A program made the position numbers and the translations under genes. Below are positions 1-6,114 of a stretch of DNA of 14,024 bases, one piece after another; position 1 is the stretch's first letter, and each line of letters opens with the position of its first letter. Source of the DNA: an uncultured Clostridia bacterium (lineage in GTDB: Bacteria; Bacillota; Clostridia; Oscillospirales; Butyricicoccaceae); contig CAJUSB010000083.1 of assembly GCA_910589115.1 (NCBI GenBank), positions 1 to 14,024 of the forward strand, written 5' to 3'. The notes under the pieces were generated by a model that was given only the letters and a program-made list of their open reading frames with translations, searched no databases and was not told the origin of the DNA.

Positions 1-1
1 A

Positions 2-82
2 CAAAGGAAGGATGAAATCGAAAATGGTTTTCTTTTGAGTTTCACGGATTCAGGAAATAGAAAAAGGAGGTTTTTCCAATAA
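2..82 (+). CDS. C-terminal end of an unidentified upstream gene (partial)
   Basis: The frame is open from base 2 to a TAA at 80-82 and encodes 26 residues ending RKRRFFQ, with a charged, basic tail. It enters from outside the window, so its product cannot be named. The reason to believe it is real is its junction with the next gene: its stop TAA shares four bases (ATAA, 79-82) with the inferred AUA start of the HAD phosphatase, and it carries that gene's AAGGAGG ribosome-binding site inside its last codons. This is the layout of a translationally coupled gene pair. It could still be a chance open frame, since only 81 bases are visible. Confidence 0.4.
   Translation, partial: QRKDEIENGFLLSFTDSGNRKRRFFQ
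64..81 (+). promoter_or_regulatory. Ribosome-binding site that decides an AUA start
   Basis: AAGGAGG at 64-70 matches the anti-Shine-Dalgarno sequence and has eight bases to ATA at 79-81. No standard start codon lies in this frame between the TAG at 58-60 and the ATG at 100. The site therefore points to AUA as the initiation codon of the HAD gene. Confidence 0.65.
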
Positions 83-723
83 AGTACGCAATTTTTGATA
101 TGGATGGGACGCTGGTTGATTCTATGACTGCATGGAATCAGCTCGGTGCAGAATATTTGCGCTCCAAGGGAATTGAGCCGCCGTCTGATTTACGGGAAAA
201 GACTGCGCCGATGACGATGCTGGAATGCGGCAAATATGCAAAGTCACTTGGTGTGAATGGTACAGCACAGGAGATTGCCTTTGAATTGATGGAATGGATG
301 GCACGTCAATACCGTGAGACAATTCCCGAACGGGAGGGGGTCAAGGACTATCTTAAATTATGCCAAAATATGGGCATTTCAATGTGTGTTGCAACAGCGA
401 CGGCCCGACCGCTGGCTGAACAGTGTATGGAACGGCTGGGACTTTCTGAATTTTTTGAGTTTTTGGTCAGCTGTGAGGAGATTGGAAAAACGAAAACATC
501 TCCAGATATTTATTTGCTGGCCGCTGAAAAGCTGGGCAGCAGCCCATCAGAAACTGTTGTCTATGAAGATGCTGATTATCCGGCAGAAACAGCAAAAAAG
601 GCCGGTTTTCTAACGGTTGGTGTATATGATCCAGCTTCTGGCGAAACAAATGCAAAAAAGCTGCGAGCGATTTGCAATGCTTTTATTGAGGATTGGAGAG
701 ACTGTAAACAGGTTGTCCTTTGA
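79..723 (+). CDS. HAD-superfamily phosphatase (beta-phosphoglucomutase/phosphatase-like), apparent AUA start
   Basis: Predicted cytoplasmic HAD hydrolase of 214 residues that would remove phosphate from a small metabolite; the substrate cannot be told. Motif I is FDMDGTLVDS, with nucleophile Asp7 and acid/base Asp9. Motif II is the VATATARP stretch, motif III the lysine region around KTSPDIY, and motif IV is YEDADYP. An alpha-helical cap of the phosphoglucomutase type lies between motifs I and II. Start choice: the first ATG in frame (100) lies inside motif I and would remove the nucleophile Asp, so it cannot be right. The frame opens after a TAG at 58-60 and holds no ATG, GTG or TTG before 100. 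AAGGAGG at 64-70 sits eight bases before ATA (79), which gives the family's usual N-terminus (M)KYAIFDMDGT. An AUA start, or an ATG mutated to ATA, is inferred. A terminator follows at 734. Confidence 0.85.
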   Translation: MKYAIFDMDGTLVDSMTAWNQLGAEYLRSKGIEPPSDLREKTAPMTMLECGKYAKSLGVNGTAQEIAFELMEWMARQYRETIPEREGVKDYLKLCQNMGISMCVATATARPLAEQCMERLGLSEFFEFLVSCEEIGKTKTSPDIYLLAAEKLGSSPSETVVYEDADYPAETAKKAGFLTVGVYDPASGETNAKKLRAICNAFIEDWRDCKQVVL

Positions 724-733
724 ATTGCCATTC

Positions 734-760
734 GGCACAGTTTATCTGTGCCTTATTTTT
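734..760 (+). terminator. Intrinsic terminator after the HAD phosphatase
   Basis: GGCACAG (734-740), a five-base loop, and CTGTGCC (746-752) form a perfect 7-bp stem, followed by TTATTTTT. It starts eleven bases after the HAD stop codon, separating that operon from the GNAT gene. Confidence 0.85.
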
Positions 761-844
761 GAAATCGGCAGGGACGCTTAAAAAAATAATCTTCATCTGA
801 CCAATATCAACCGTTCGGGAATGTGTATATAGAGGGAAAAATAC

Positions 845-1282
845 ATGCAAATATCCAAAGTAGAAAAACGGACTCCAGTGCTGATAAATCAGTTATTAGA
901 AGTTTGGGAAGATTCGGTAAGGGAAACGCATTTATTTTTATCAGACAGTGAGATACAGTCTATCAAAAAATACGTTCCCCAAGCCCTGCGCGATATTGAA
1001 AAATTGATTGCAGCAGAGGAAAATCACATTCCAATTGCATTCATGGGGATACAGGGACGTAAACTTGAAATGTTGTTTATCCGGTCCGATAAACGAGGCA
1101 GAGGGCTCGGCAGGAAGCTGCTGCAATATGGAATGGATATCTATCAAATCAATGAACTGACAGTAAATGAACAAAATCCTGCTGCGCGGGGTTTCTATGA
1201 GCATTTGGGTTTTGAGGTCGTAAAACGGACGGAATCTGACGAGCAGGGAAATCCGTATCCACTGTTATATATGAAAAAATAA
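845..1282 (+). CDS. GNAT-family N-acetyltransferase
   Basis: Predicted cytoplasmic acetyltransferase of 145 residues using acetyl-CoA; its acceptor is unknown. The acetyl-CoA pyrophosphate loop is visible as RGRGLGRKLL (residues 84-93), preceded by the beta strand KLEMLFIR. The C-terminal GNAT signature NPAARGFYEHLGF spans 111-123. The N-terminus WEDSVRETHLFLSDSEI (21-37) resembles the YjaB-like subgroup, in which this segment is usually WE-SVRATHDFL. The start ATG has GAGGGAA about seven bases upstream (around 832-838). The gene stands alone: a terminator precedes it and repeat copy 1 follows, with glpK convergent beyond. Length is normal for a single-domain GNAT protein. The family call is secure, the subgroup only moderately so. 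Confidence 0.88.
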   Translation: MQISKVEKRTPVLINQLLEVWEDSVRETHLFLSDSEIQSIKKYVPQALRDIEKLIAAEENHIPIAFMGIQGRKLEMLFIRSDKRGRGLGRKLLQYGMDIYQINELTVNEQNPAARGFYEHLGFEVVKRTESDEQGNPYPLLYMKK

Positions 1283-1333
1283 CGTTTAAGAACCATTAGG
1301 ATTCTTTATATATGTTGCCATCCGCAATAAACC

Positions 1334-1535
1334 GACCGGCCTGCCCTTCTTTTGGCAGGCCGGTCAGCATTGCAAAACCAATTACAGCGAACCCAAAATC
1401 CCCCGTCCCGCCCGCAGGCGAGGCAGAGATGCAAAGCATCTCGGGGTCTGGGGTCATTGACCCCAGCGGGAGTCCAGAGGGCAGCGCCCTCTGGCGTGCG
1501 CCGCGCAGGCGAAACCTTTGCGGCGGCAGTGCACC
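1334..1535 (+). repeat. Modular hairpin repeat, copy 1 (between convergent genes)
   Basis: An upstream hairpin has a perfect 12-bp stem, GACCGGCCTGCC (1334-1345) with GGCAGGCCGGTC (1354-1365). After a short spacer comes the core, starting near CAAAATCC at 1394. The core holds three tight hairpins: GAGATGC/GCATCTC (1426-1442), CTGGGGTC/GACCCCAG (1448-1466) and CCAGAGGGC/GCCCTCTGG (1474-1494), all with three-base loops. A GC-rich tail runs to the end of glpK. It lies between the 3' ends of the GNAT gene and glpK and may act as a two-way terminator, although no good T-run follows on either strand. Three other copies are at 4953, 9424 (inverted) and 13866. Confidence 0.88.
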
Positions 1536-1540
1536 CTCCG

Positions 1541-3019
1541 TTATGTGAGTTGGGCGCGGCGCACGGCAAGGTGCCAGCCTTCCAGGCGGGTGCGGCGTTC
1601 CCCTGGCTCGATGGAGGGGCGGAAGGTTCTTGCCGAAGTGGAACGGAGTGTTTCACGATCCGGCCAGAGGCCGACTGCGAGGCCTGCTAAATATGCGGCT
1701 CCCAGTGCCGTCGATTCTACGCTGTCCGGCCGGACGACCGGTACGCCCAGAAAATCAGCCTGTACCTGCATCAGGAAATCATTTGCACTCGCGCCGCCAT
1801 CGACCCGCAGCCCCGACAACGGCAGACGTGCATCTGCACTCATCGCCTCCGCTACGTCACATACCTGGTAGGCAATGGATTCCAAAGTTGCCCGTACAAT
1901 ATGATTCTTGTTTACGCCGCGCGTCAGTCCGCAGATCATGCCGCGTGCATATGCATCCCAATACGGTGCTCCAAGCCCCGTAAAAGCCGGAACAAGATAA
2001 CATCCGTTCGCATCCGGTACGGCCCGCGCCAGAGCTTCCGTTTCACCTGCGGAGGAAATAAGACCCAGCTCATCCCGCAGCCACTGTACTGCTGCGCCTC
2101 CCGCAAATATGGACCCCTCCAATGCATAGGTGATCTCATTGCCAATGCCCCAGGCTATGGTCGTAATCAATCCCCGTGCGGAATCTACAGGCTGTGCACC
2201 CGTGTTCAAAAGCAGGAAACAGCCTGTGCCATATGTATTCTTTGCTTCGCCCGGGTGGAAACAGGTCTGCCCAAAAAGTGCCGCCTGCTGGTCGCCCGCA
2301 ACTCCCGCAATCTTGATTGCCTTTCCAAGCAGGCTCGGGTCGGTTTCACCCAAAATTTCACTGGATGGACGTACTTCCGGCAGCATACAGGCAGGGATTC
2401 CGAACAACGTCAGCAGTTCTTCATCCCAGCACAGCCGGCGGATATCATAAAGCATGGTTCGTGAAGCATTTGAATAGTCCGTAACATGTACTTTTCCACC
2501 CGTCAGCTTCCAGATCAGCCAGGTGTCAACCGTACCAAACAGCAGAAGTCCACTTTCCGCTTTGTTCCGTGCCCCTGGTACATTGTCCAGTATCCATTTT
2601 ACCTTTGTCGCCGAAAAATAAGCATCCAGTACAAGCCCGGTTTTTTTCCGTATGATTTCCGTAAAGCCGCGTTCCCGCAGTTCGTCGCAGTATTCTGCCG
2701 TGCGGCGGCACTGCCATACAATGGCCGGGCAAATCGGTTTGCCGGTTGACTTATCCCAAACAATCGTCGTTTCCCGCTGGTTTGTAATGCCGATTGCTGC
2801 AATTTCAGATGCATTGATCCCAGAAATGGTGAGCGCCCGCTGCATGACTGCCAGCTGTGTCTCCCATATCTCTTCTGCATTATGCTCCACCCAGCCCGGC
2901 TTTGGATAATACTGCCGAAATTCCTGCTGTGCTGAGGCTTGGATTTTTCCCGCAGCATCAAAAATGATACAACGGTTACTTGTTGTGCCCGCATCCAGTG
3001 ACATAATGTACTGTTCCAT
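1541..3019 (-). CDS. glpK: Glycerol kinase
   Basis: Phosphorylates glycerol with ATP to sn-glycerol 3-phosphate in the cytoplasm. The 492 residues match the usual 495-505. FGGY-family features in order: phosphate loop DAGTTSNR (9-16; the family usually has DQGTTSSR), glycerol-binding GWVEHN (42-47), catalytic Asp243 in AGDQQAALFGQ, YGTG (263-266), and the C-terminal ATPase segment with RVDGGASANDFLMQ. The start is supported by AAGGAG eight bases upstream on the minus strand. gluQ lies 84 bases upstream on the same strand, so the two may be co-transcribed. The region before AGVAGDQQ reads DPSLLGKAIKI and has no histidine, whereas PTS-regulated Gram-positive GlpK proteins carry YHF there; HPr-dependent activation is therefore unlikely (inference from memory of the family). 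No glpF or glpD is in view. Confidence 0.96.
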   Translation of the reverse strand: MEQYIMSLDAGTTSNRCIIFDAAGKIQASAQQEFRQYYPKPGWVEHNAEEIWETQLAVMQRALTISGINASEIAAIGITNQRETTIVWDKSTGKPICPAIVWQCRRTAEYCDELRERGFTEIIRKKTGLVLDAYFSATKVKWILDNVPGARNKAESGLLLFGTVDTWLIWKLTGGKVHVTDYSNASRTMLYDIRRLCWDEELLTLFGIPACMLPEVRPSSEILGETDPSLLGKAIKIAGVAGDQQAALFGQTCFHPGEAKNTYGTGCFLLLNTGAQPVDSARGLITTIAWGIGNEITYALEGSIFAGGAAVQWLRDELGLISSAGETEALARAVPDANGCYLVPAFTGLGAPYWDAYARGMICGLTRGVNKNHIVRATLESIAYQVCDVAEAMSADARLPLSGLRVDGGASANDFLMQVQADFLGVPVVRPDSVESTALGAAYLAGLAVGLWPDRETLRSTSARTFRPSIEPGERRTRLEGWHLAVRRAQLT

Positions 3020-3103
3020 TTTTACACTCCTTTCCAGAATGACCCTCTCAAATCCACTTATTTATTTTTACGCACTACAGCGCAAAGAAAGTATTGTTAT
3101 CGT

Positions 3104-4048
3104 TCAGGTAAATATTTTAGGCAAATATAAATCCTTTTTCGGCACCTTTTTCCAGTCAAAAAGCGGTATTAGTTCCCGGGCGGAAATTGGTTCCGGGCGG
3201 TCGGTCAGACCTGACGCAAAGGCCAGCGCCCCGATGACCTGTTCCGGCGGAAAACAATTTCGCAGCCGTCCTAAATCTAAATCTTCATCCCGTTTAGACA
3301 GCCTGCGCCCATCTGAATCCATCAGCAGCGGAATATGATAATATACCGGCTCCGTGAAGCCAAACAGACGGTGCAGCCAAATTTGTCTGGCAGTGGATTC
3401 GAGTAAATCCCGTCCGCGAACGACTTCAGTTACCCCCATTAAACCATCATCTACCGTAGCCGCCAGCTGATAAGCAAAAACACCGTCCGAGCGCCGCAGA
3501 ATAAAATCCCCGCATTCGGTGGGAAGGTGTTCAGAATACCCCCCCTGTACACCATCCCGAAAAGAAATTGTTTCATCCGGCACATGTATCCGTGCTGCCG
3601 GTGCACGTTTGCGGCGGCGTTCAGAAATCTCTTCTTCTGACAGTTCATAACAGGTTCCCGCATACAACACGCGGCCATCCGATAAATGAGGGGCTGAAGC
3701 CGCGTGCAGCGCAGCACGAGAGCAGAAACAAGGATAAATCTCCGCTTTTTCCTGTAGAAAATGGTAGTATTTTTCATAAATGTTGGTGCGGCAGCTTTGA
3801 TACCATTGGCTGCCGCCAGCAGAACCGCCCTCGTCCCAGTCGATACCAAGCCAGCGGAGGTCGTCTTCTATTAAATCGGCGTAGCTGCGCGGGCAGCGTT
3901 CCGCGTCCAGGTCTTCGATACGCAAAAGATATTTTCCGCCGCGTGAACGCACAGAAAGCCAGGATAATAGTGCACACAGGACATTCCCAAGGTGCATTCG
4001 TCCACTGGGGGAGGGCGCAAAGCGCCCGCATGGTGTCTGCATTTTCAT
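3104..4048 (-). CDS. gluQ: Glutamyl-Q tRNA(Asp) synthetase
   Basis: A truncated class I glutamyl-tRNA synthetase paralogue that attaches glutamate to queuosine at the wobble position of tRNA(Asp). The 314 residues contain the catalytic domain only, close to the family's roughly 300, with no anticodon-binding domain. The HIGH equivalent is MHLG (18-21) in PSPSGRMHLGN, the KMSKS equivalent is RLSKR (249-253), and a zinc site of the GluQ type is seen as CFC (107-109), Tyr129 and Cys133. LLRIEDLDAER (41-51) is also typical. Two starts are possible: ATG at 4048, four bases from AAAGGGA, or the third codon (ATG at 4042), with better spacing of ten. It reads from a promoter at 4165-4193 and is followed by glpK. 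Queuosine genes are not in view. Confidence 0.93.
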   Translation of the reverse strand: MKMQTPCGRFAPSPSGRMHLGNVLCALLSWLSVRSRGGKYLLRIEDLDAERCPRSYADLIEDDLRWLGIDWDEGGSAGGSQWYQSCRTNIYEKYYHFLQEKAEIYPCFCSRAALHAASAPHLSDGRVLYAGTCYELSEEEISERRRKRAPAARIHVPDETISFRDGVQGGYSEHLPTECGDFILRRSDGVFAYQLAATVDDGLMGVTEVVRGRDLLESTARQIWLHRLFGFTEPVYYHIPLLMDSDGRRLSKRDEDLDLGRLRNCFPPEQVIGALAFASGLTDRPEPISARELIPLFDWKKVPKKDLYLPKIFT

Positions 4049-4164
4049 TCAATCCCTTTCTGCTTCAAGCATTTGATTGTAAAAGCCTGCTCTGTACTAA
4101 AAAAATTCCTTCTGTACGACTTAATACTGCACGGAAAGTGTCCGCTACTGTCATGATTTCTTAC

Positions 4165-4193
4165 ATTATATCATAATATGACTTGCTTCGCAA
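4165..4193 (-). promoter_or_regulatory. Sigma-A-type promoter for gluQ-glpK
   Basis: On the minus strand TTGCGA (4193-4188), a 17-base spacer and a perfect TATAAT (4170-4165) lie about 115 bases before the gluQ start. The -35 box matches four of six consensus bases. It diverges from the rpmH promoter, about 210 bases away. Confidence 0.6.
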
Positions 4194-4378
4194 TGTTCAA
4201 AAGAGCAAAGCAATGCCCCTAAATATGTTCAAAAAGTACAGGAAGTGTGTTCTTTCAAAATCAGTTTTACAAATTGTCATTTCTACCGTATTCAGGCTGT
4301 AATGCAGTATGAGAGCAAAAATACGGCCTGACGGGTGAAAACTGGTATATTTTTTTCCAAATATTCTGCACTTTTATC

Positions 4379-4407
4379 TTGACAATTTACCGAAAATCCA
4401 TCATAAT
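4379..4407 (+). promoter_or_regulatory. Sigma-A-type promoter for rpmH
   Basis: A perfect TTGACA (4379-4384), a 17-base spacer and CATAAT (4402-4407) lie about 113 bases before the rpmH ATG. The leader is therefore around 100 bases long, GC-rich near its 3' end, and contains one DnaA-box-like TGTGGAAAA (4449-4457, one mismatch), which on its own may be chance. The 472-base gap 4049-4520 otherwise holds the divergent gluQ promoter and a weak 7-bp inverted repeat (CCGTATT at 4286, AATACGG at 4320); no gene was seen in it. Confidence 0.7.
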
Positions 4408-4520
4408 ATAAGCTGTATTGTAATGCCGGACAGGCAGCGGCGCGTGTCTGTGGAAAAGCACGGGCCAGTGCCGGTGCCCATCCGGACAAAACGAATTCAG
4501 ATGAGGGAGGTGCAGAAACA

Positions 4521-4655
4521 ATGCTGAGAACTTACCAGCCGAAGAAGCGTCAGCGCTCCAAGGAGCACGGCTTCCGCAAGAGAATGTCAACGAGCAATGG
4601 CCGCAAGGTATTGGCTCGCCGCCGTGCGAAGGGCAGAAACCGTCTGACGCACTAA
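4521..4655 (+). CDS. rpmH: 50S ribosomal protein L34
   Basis: Small, very basic large-subunit ribosomal protein of 44 residues, the family's standard length. The sequence begins MLRTYQPKKRQRSKEHGF and ends with the usual KGRNRLTH-type tail (RRRAKGRNRLTH), with the conserved FRKRMSTSNGRKVLARRR core between. GGGAGGTG at 4505-4512 gives an eight-base spacing to ATG. A consensus promoter lies upstream. In most bacteria rnpA follows within roughly 100 bases; here the gap is 749 bases and contains hairpins and repeat copy 2. In Bacillus-like genomes dnaA and oriC lie on the other side of rpmH, but here that side carries the divergent gluQ-glpK pair. Confidence 0.98.
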   Translation: MLRTYQPKKRQRSKEHGFRKRMSTSNGRKVLARRRAKGRNRLTH

Positions 4656-4835
4656 GCGCATAGCAGTGAAAATGAAGGATTTTGGAACGAATGAAGGAAA
4701 AACAGATATAAGAAAAACTTAATGCCAATATGCAGTTGGTGGATATATCTGTTTCTCATCTTCATAATGAATAGCGTGTGCTGATGTAGCTGAGCCTGAA
4801 TATGTAGGGCTGTGAGCGGGAAAGAGCGGTAACGT

Positions 4836-4886
4836 CCGCCGGAAAATTGATGGCGTCGTTCTGCCATTGATTTTCCGGCGGTCTTT
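4836..4886 (+). terminator. Large hairpin downstream of rpmH, possible terminator
   Basis: Bases 4836-4854 pair with 4863-4881: a 12-bp perfect outer stem (CCGCCGGAAAAT with ATTTTCCGGCGG), two mismatches, then five more pairs and an eight-base loop. A short TCTTT follows at 4882-4886. It could end rpmH transcription or protect the transcript's 3' end. The T-run is short, so the terminator call is tentative. The rest of 4656-4952 shows no gene; a loose inverted repeat (AAACAGATATA near 4698 and TATATCTGTTT near 4743) is also present. Confidence 0.5.
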
Positions 4887-4952
4887 GCAGTGAGCGGTTT
4901 GTAATAATCCCAAAAAAAGAAACCAGCCCTTAAAATTTCGCAGAAGTATCCC

Positions 4953-5200
4953 GATATGCCCGCTGTCCTTATGGCGGGCATATCTGCACAGCAGTAACTG
5001 ACAGCATAGAACCAAAATCCCTCGTCCCGCCCGCAGGCGAGGCAGAGATGCGAAGCATCTCGGGGTCTGGGGCGTGAGCCCCAGCGGGAGTCCAGAGGGC
5101 AGAGCCCTCTGGCGCAGTCCGCGTAGGACCGGGTGCAGGGTGGAACCCTGCCGCTCGCCGCGGAGGCGCGGGAGTCCAGAGGGCAGAGCCCTTTGGCGTC
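4953..5200 (+). repeat. Modular hairpin repeat, copy 2 (between rpmH and rnpA)
   Basis: Upstream hairpin: a perfect 11-bp stem GATATGCCCGC (4953-4963) with GCGGGCATATC (4974-4984). The core starts near 5013 and holds GAGATGC/GCATCTC (5045-5061, loop GAA), CTGGGGC/GCCCCAG (5067-5084, loop GTGA) and CCAGAGGGC/GCCCTCTGG (5092-5112, loop AGA). This copy is longer than copy 1: it adds a hairpin GCAGGGT/ACCCTGC (5135-5151) and a second CCAGAGGGC module (5176-5196, right arm GCCCTTTGG). It lies in the same orientation as the flanking genes. Bases 5201-5404, up to rnpA, hold no convincing promoter or gene, only an 8-bp stem GGCGCAGC/GCTGCGCC with a long loop near 5217-5245. Confidence 0.9.
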
Positions 5201-5404
5201 CGATCTTCATTTTTGGGCGCAGCCGGACGCTTTTTTGCTGCGCCTTGCCCGTGGATGAAAAAAGTTTTGCCACGGATGTCTTTCGGAACACTTTTCCCCA
5301 TCTTTTGTTTGGGCACCCGTTTGGATGGAGTTGCGTTCCGGTTTTGTCGCTTTCCTCTTTTGAGGATCGTTGCTTTCTTTATTTTTTGGAAACGGTGGCT
5401 GATT

Positions 5405-5752
5405 GTGAAAAATACGCTTAAGCAGAATTATGAGTTTCGCAGGCTTTACCGGCGCGGGAAATCCGCAGGCTCCCGTCATGTCGTCCTCTATGTGCGGCGT
5501 AACGGCCTGCCAGTCAGCCGGATTGGCCTGACCGTTACCCCAAAGCTGGGCTGCGCCGTTACCCGCAACCGCGTGAAACGCCTGCTCCGCGCCGCGTGGC
5601 GTTCGCTTCAAGAGGAGCTTCGTCCCGGCTTTGACGTTGTGATCGTGGCCCGCTTCGCCTGCGTCTCCGCTAAAATGCCAGAGGTCGCCGCTTCCATGCG
5701 GTATGCCGCCCGCGGCGCCGGGTTGCTCCGAGAAGGAGGTTCACGTCAATGA
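5405..5752 (+). CDS. rnpA: Ribonuclease P protein component
   Basis: Protein subunit of RNase P, which binds the catalytic RNA and helps it remove 5' leaders from pre-tRNAs. The 115 residues match the family's 110-120. The RNR signature is seen as KLGCAVTRNRVKRLLRAAWR, with the N-terminal NYEFRRLYRRGKSAGSRHVVLY strand region before it and FDVVIVAR after. The start is taken as GTG at 5405 because the protein then begins (M)KNTLKQNYEFRRLYRRGKS, as in relatives. The frame stays open to 5213, but the extra 64 residues do not resemble the family. The ribosome-binding site before GTG is weak (GGTGG). Its stop overlaps yidD by four bases (ATGA, 5749-5752), a sign of translational coupling. Plus-strand base use is C-rich here. 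Confidence 0.95.
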   Translation: MKNTLKQNYEFRRLYRRGKSAGSRHVVLYVRRNGLPVSRIGLTVTPKLGCAVTRNRVKRLLRAAWRSLQEELRPGFDVVIVARFACVSAKMPEVAASMRYAARGAGLLREGGSRQ

Positions 5753-5964
5753 AACGTTTCCTCCTGTCTGCCATCCGCTTCTATCAGCGGAAAATTTCGC
5801 CTCTCTTTCCCGCATGCTGCCGGTACATACCGACATGCTCCCAATATGCGATTGAGGCGATCGGTAGATACGGCGCTTTGCGCGGCAGCTGGCTGGCATT
5901 CAAACGGATTTGCCGCTGTCAGCCATTCTATCCCTGGAAGGGGCCTTATGACCCTGTTCCTTAG
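5749..5964 (+). CDS. yidD: Membrane protein insertion efficiency factor YidD
   Basis: Small membrane-associated protein of 71 residues thought to help YidC-dependent insertion of inner-membrane proteins. The diagnostic pattern is complete: FYQRKISPLFPACCRYIPTC, then SQYAIEAIGRYGALRGSWLA and the tail RICRCQPFYPWKGPYDPVP. Five cysteines are kept (CC, PTC, CRC). The N-terminal helix with arginine and lysine probably lies along the membrane. AGAAGGAGG at 5731-5739, inside the end of rnpA, precedes the ATG by nine bases, and the start overlaps the rnpA stop (ATGA). yidC follows after 150 bases. Family assignment is secure; the exact mechanism is not settled in the literature. Confidence 0.96.
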   Translation: MKRFLLSAIRFYQRKISPLFPACCRYIPTCSQYAIEAIGRYGALRGSWLAFKRICRCQPFYPWKGPYDPVP

Positions 5965-6035
5965 TTCGTTTTTTCCCTTTTTTAGCAGGCAGGCGCTTTG
6001 TTTCGCACCTGATCCTTTGTTTCCCTTTTTTTATT

Positions 6036-6066
6036 TGCGGCATTTTTATTTGCCGCATTCTCTTTC
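6036..6066 (+). terminator. Hairpin with T-rich tail between yidD and yidC
   Basis: TGCGGCA (6036-6042) pairs with TGCCGCA (6051-6057) around a T-rich eight-base loop and is followed by TTCTCTTTCC. It could be a weak intrinsic terminator or attenuator that lowers yidC expression relative to rnpA-yidD. The T-run is broken by C, so full termination is unlikely. Confidence 0.4.
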
Positions 6067-6114
6067 CTTAGTTTGCCCGCCTGCTGCCTATCCTGGTTCA
6101 AGGAGTACCAAACT

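Noticed and set aside
1649..1658. Possible parS half-site TGTTTCACG
   Set aside because: Only the left half matches TGTTTCACGTGAAACA; the right half (ATCCGG) does not, and it lies inside glpK.
1306..1690. Several GC-rich frames over repeat copy 1 and the end of glpK
   Set aside because: Shadow frames from the GC-rich repeat and the antisense strand of glpK; codon patterns and context do not support genes.
4719..5316. Two long minus-strand frames between rpmH and rnpA
   Set aside because: They cover the hairpin repeat; their apparent repeats (such as GSALWTPA) are translations of the repeat modules and recur at every copy.
5213..5404. N-terminal extension of rnpA by 64 residues
   Set aside because: The frame is open, but the extension does not resemble RnpA, and relatives start near KNTLKQNYEFRR; GTG at 5405 fits better.
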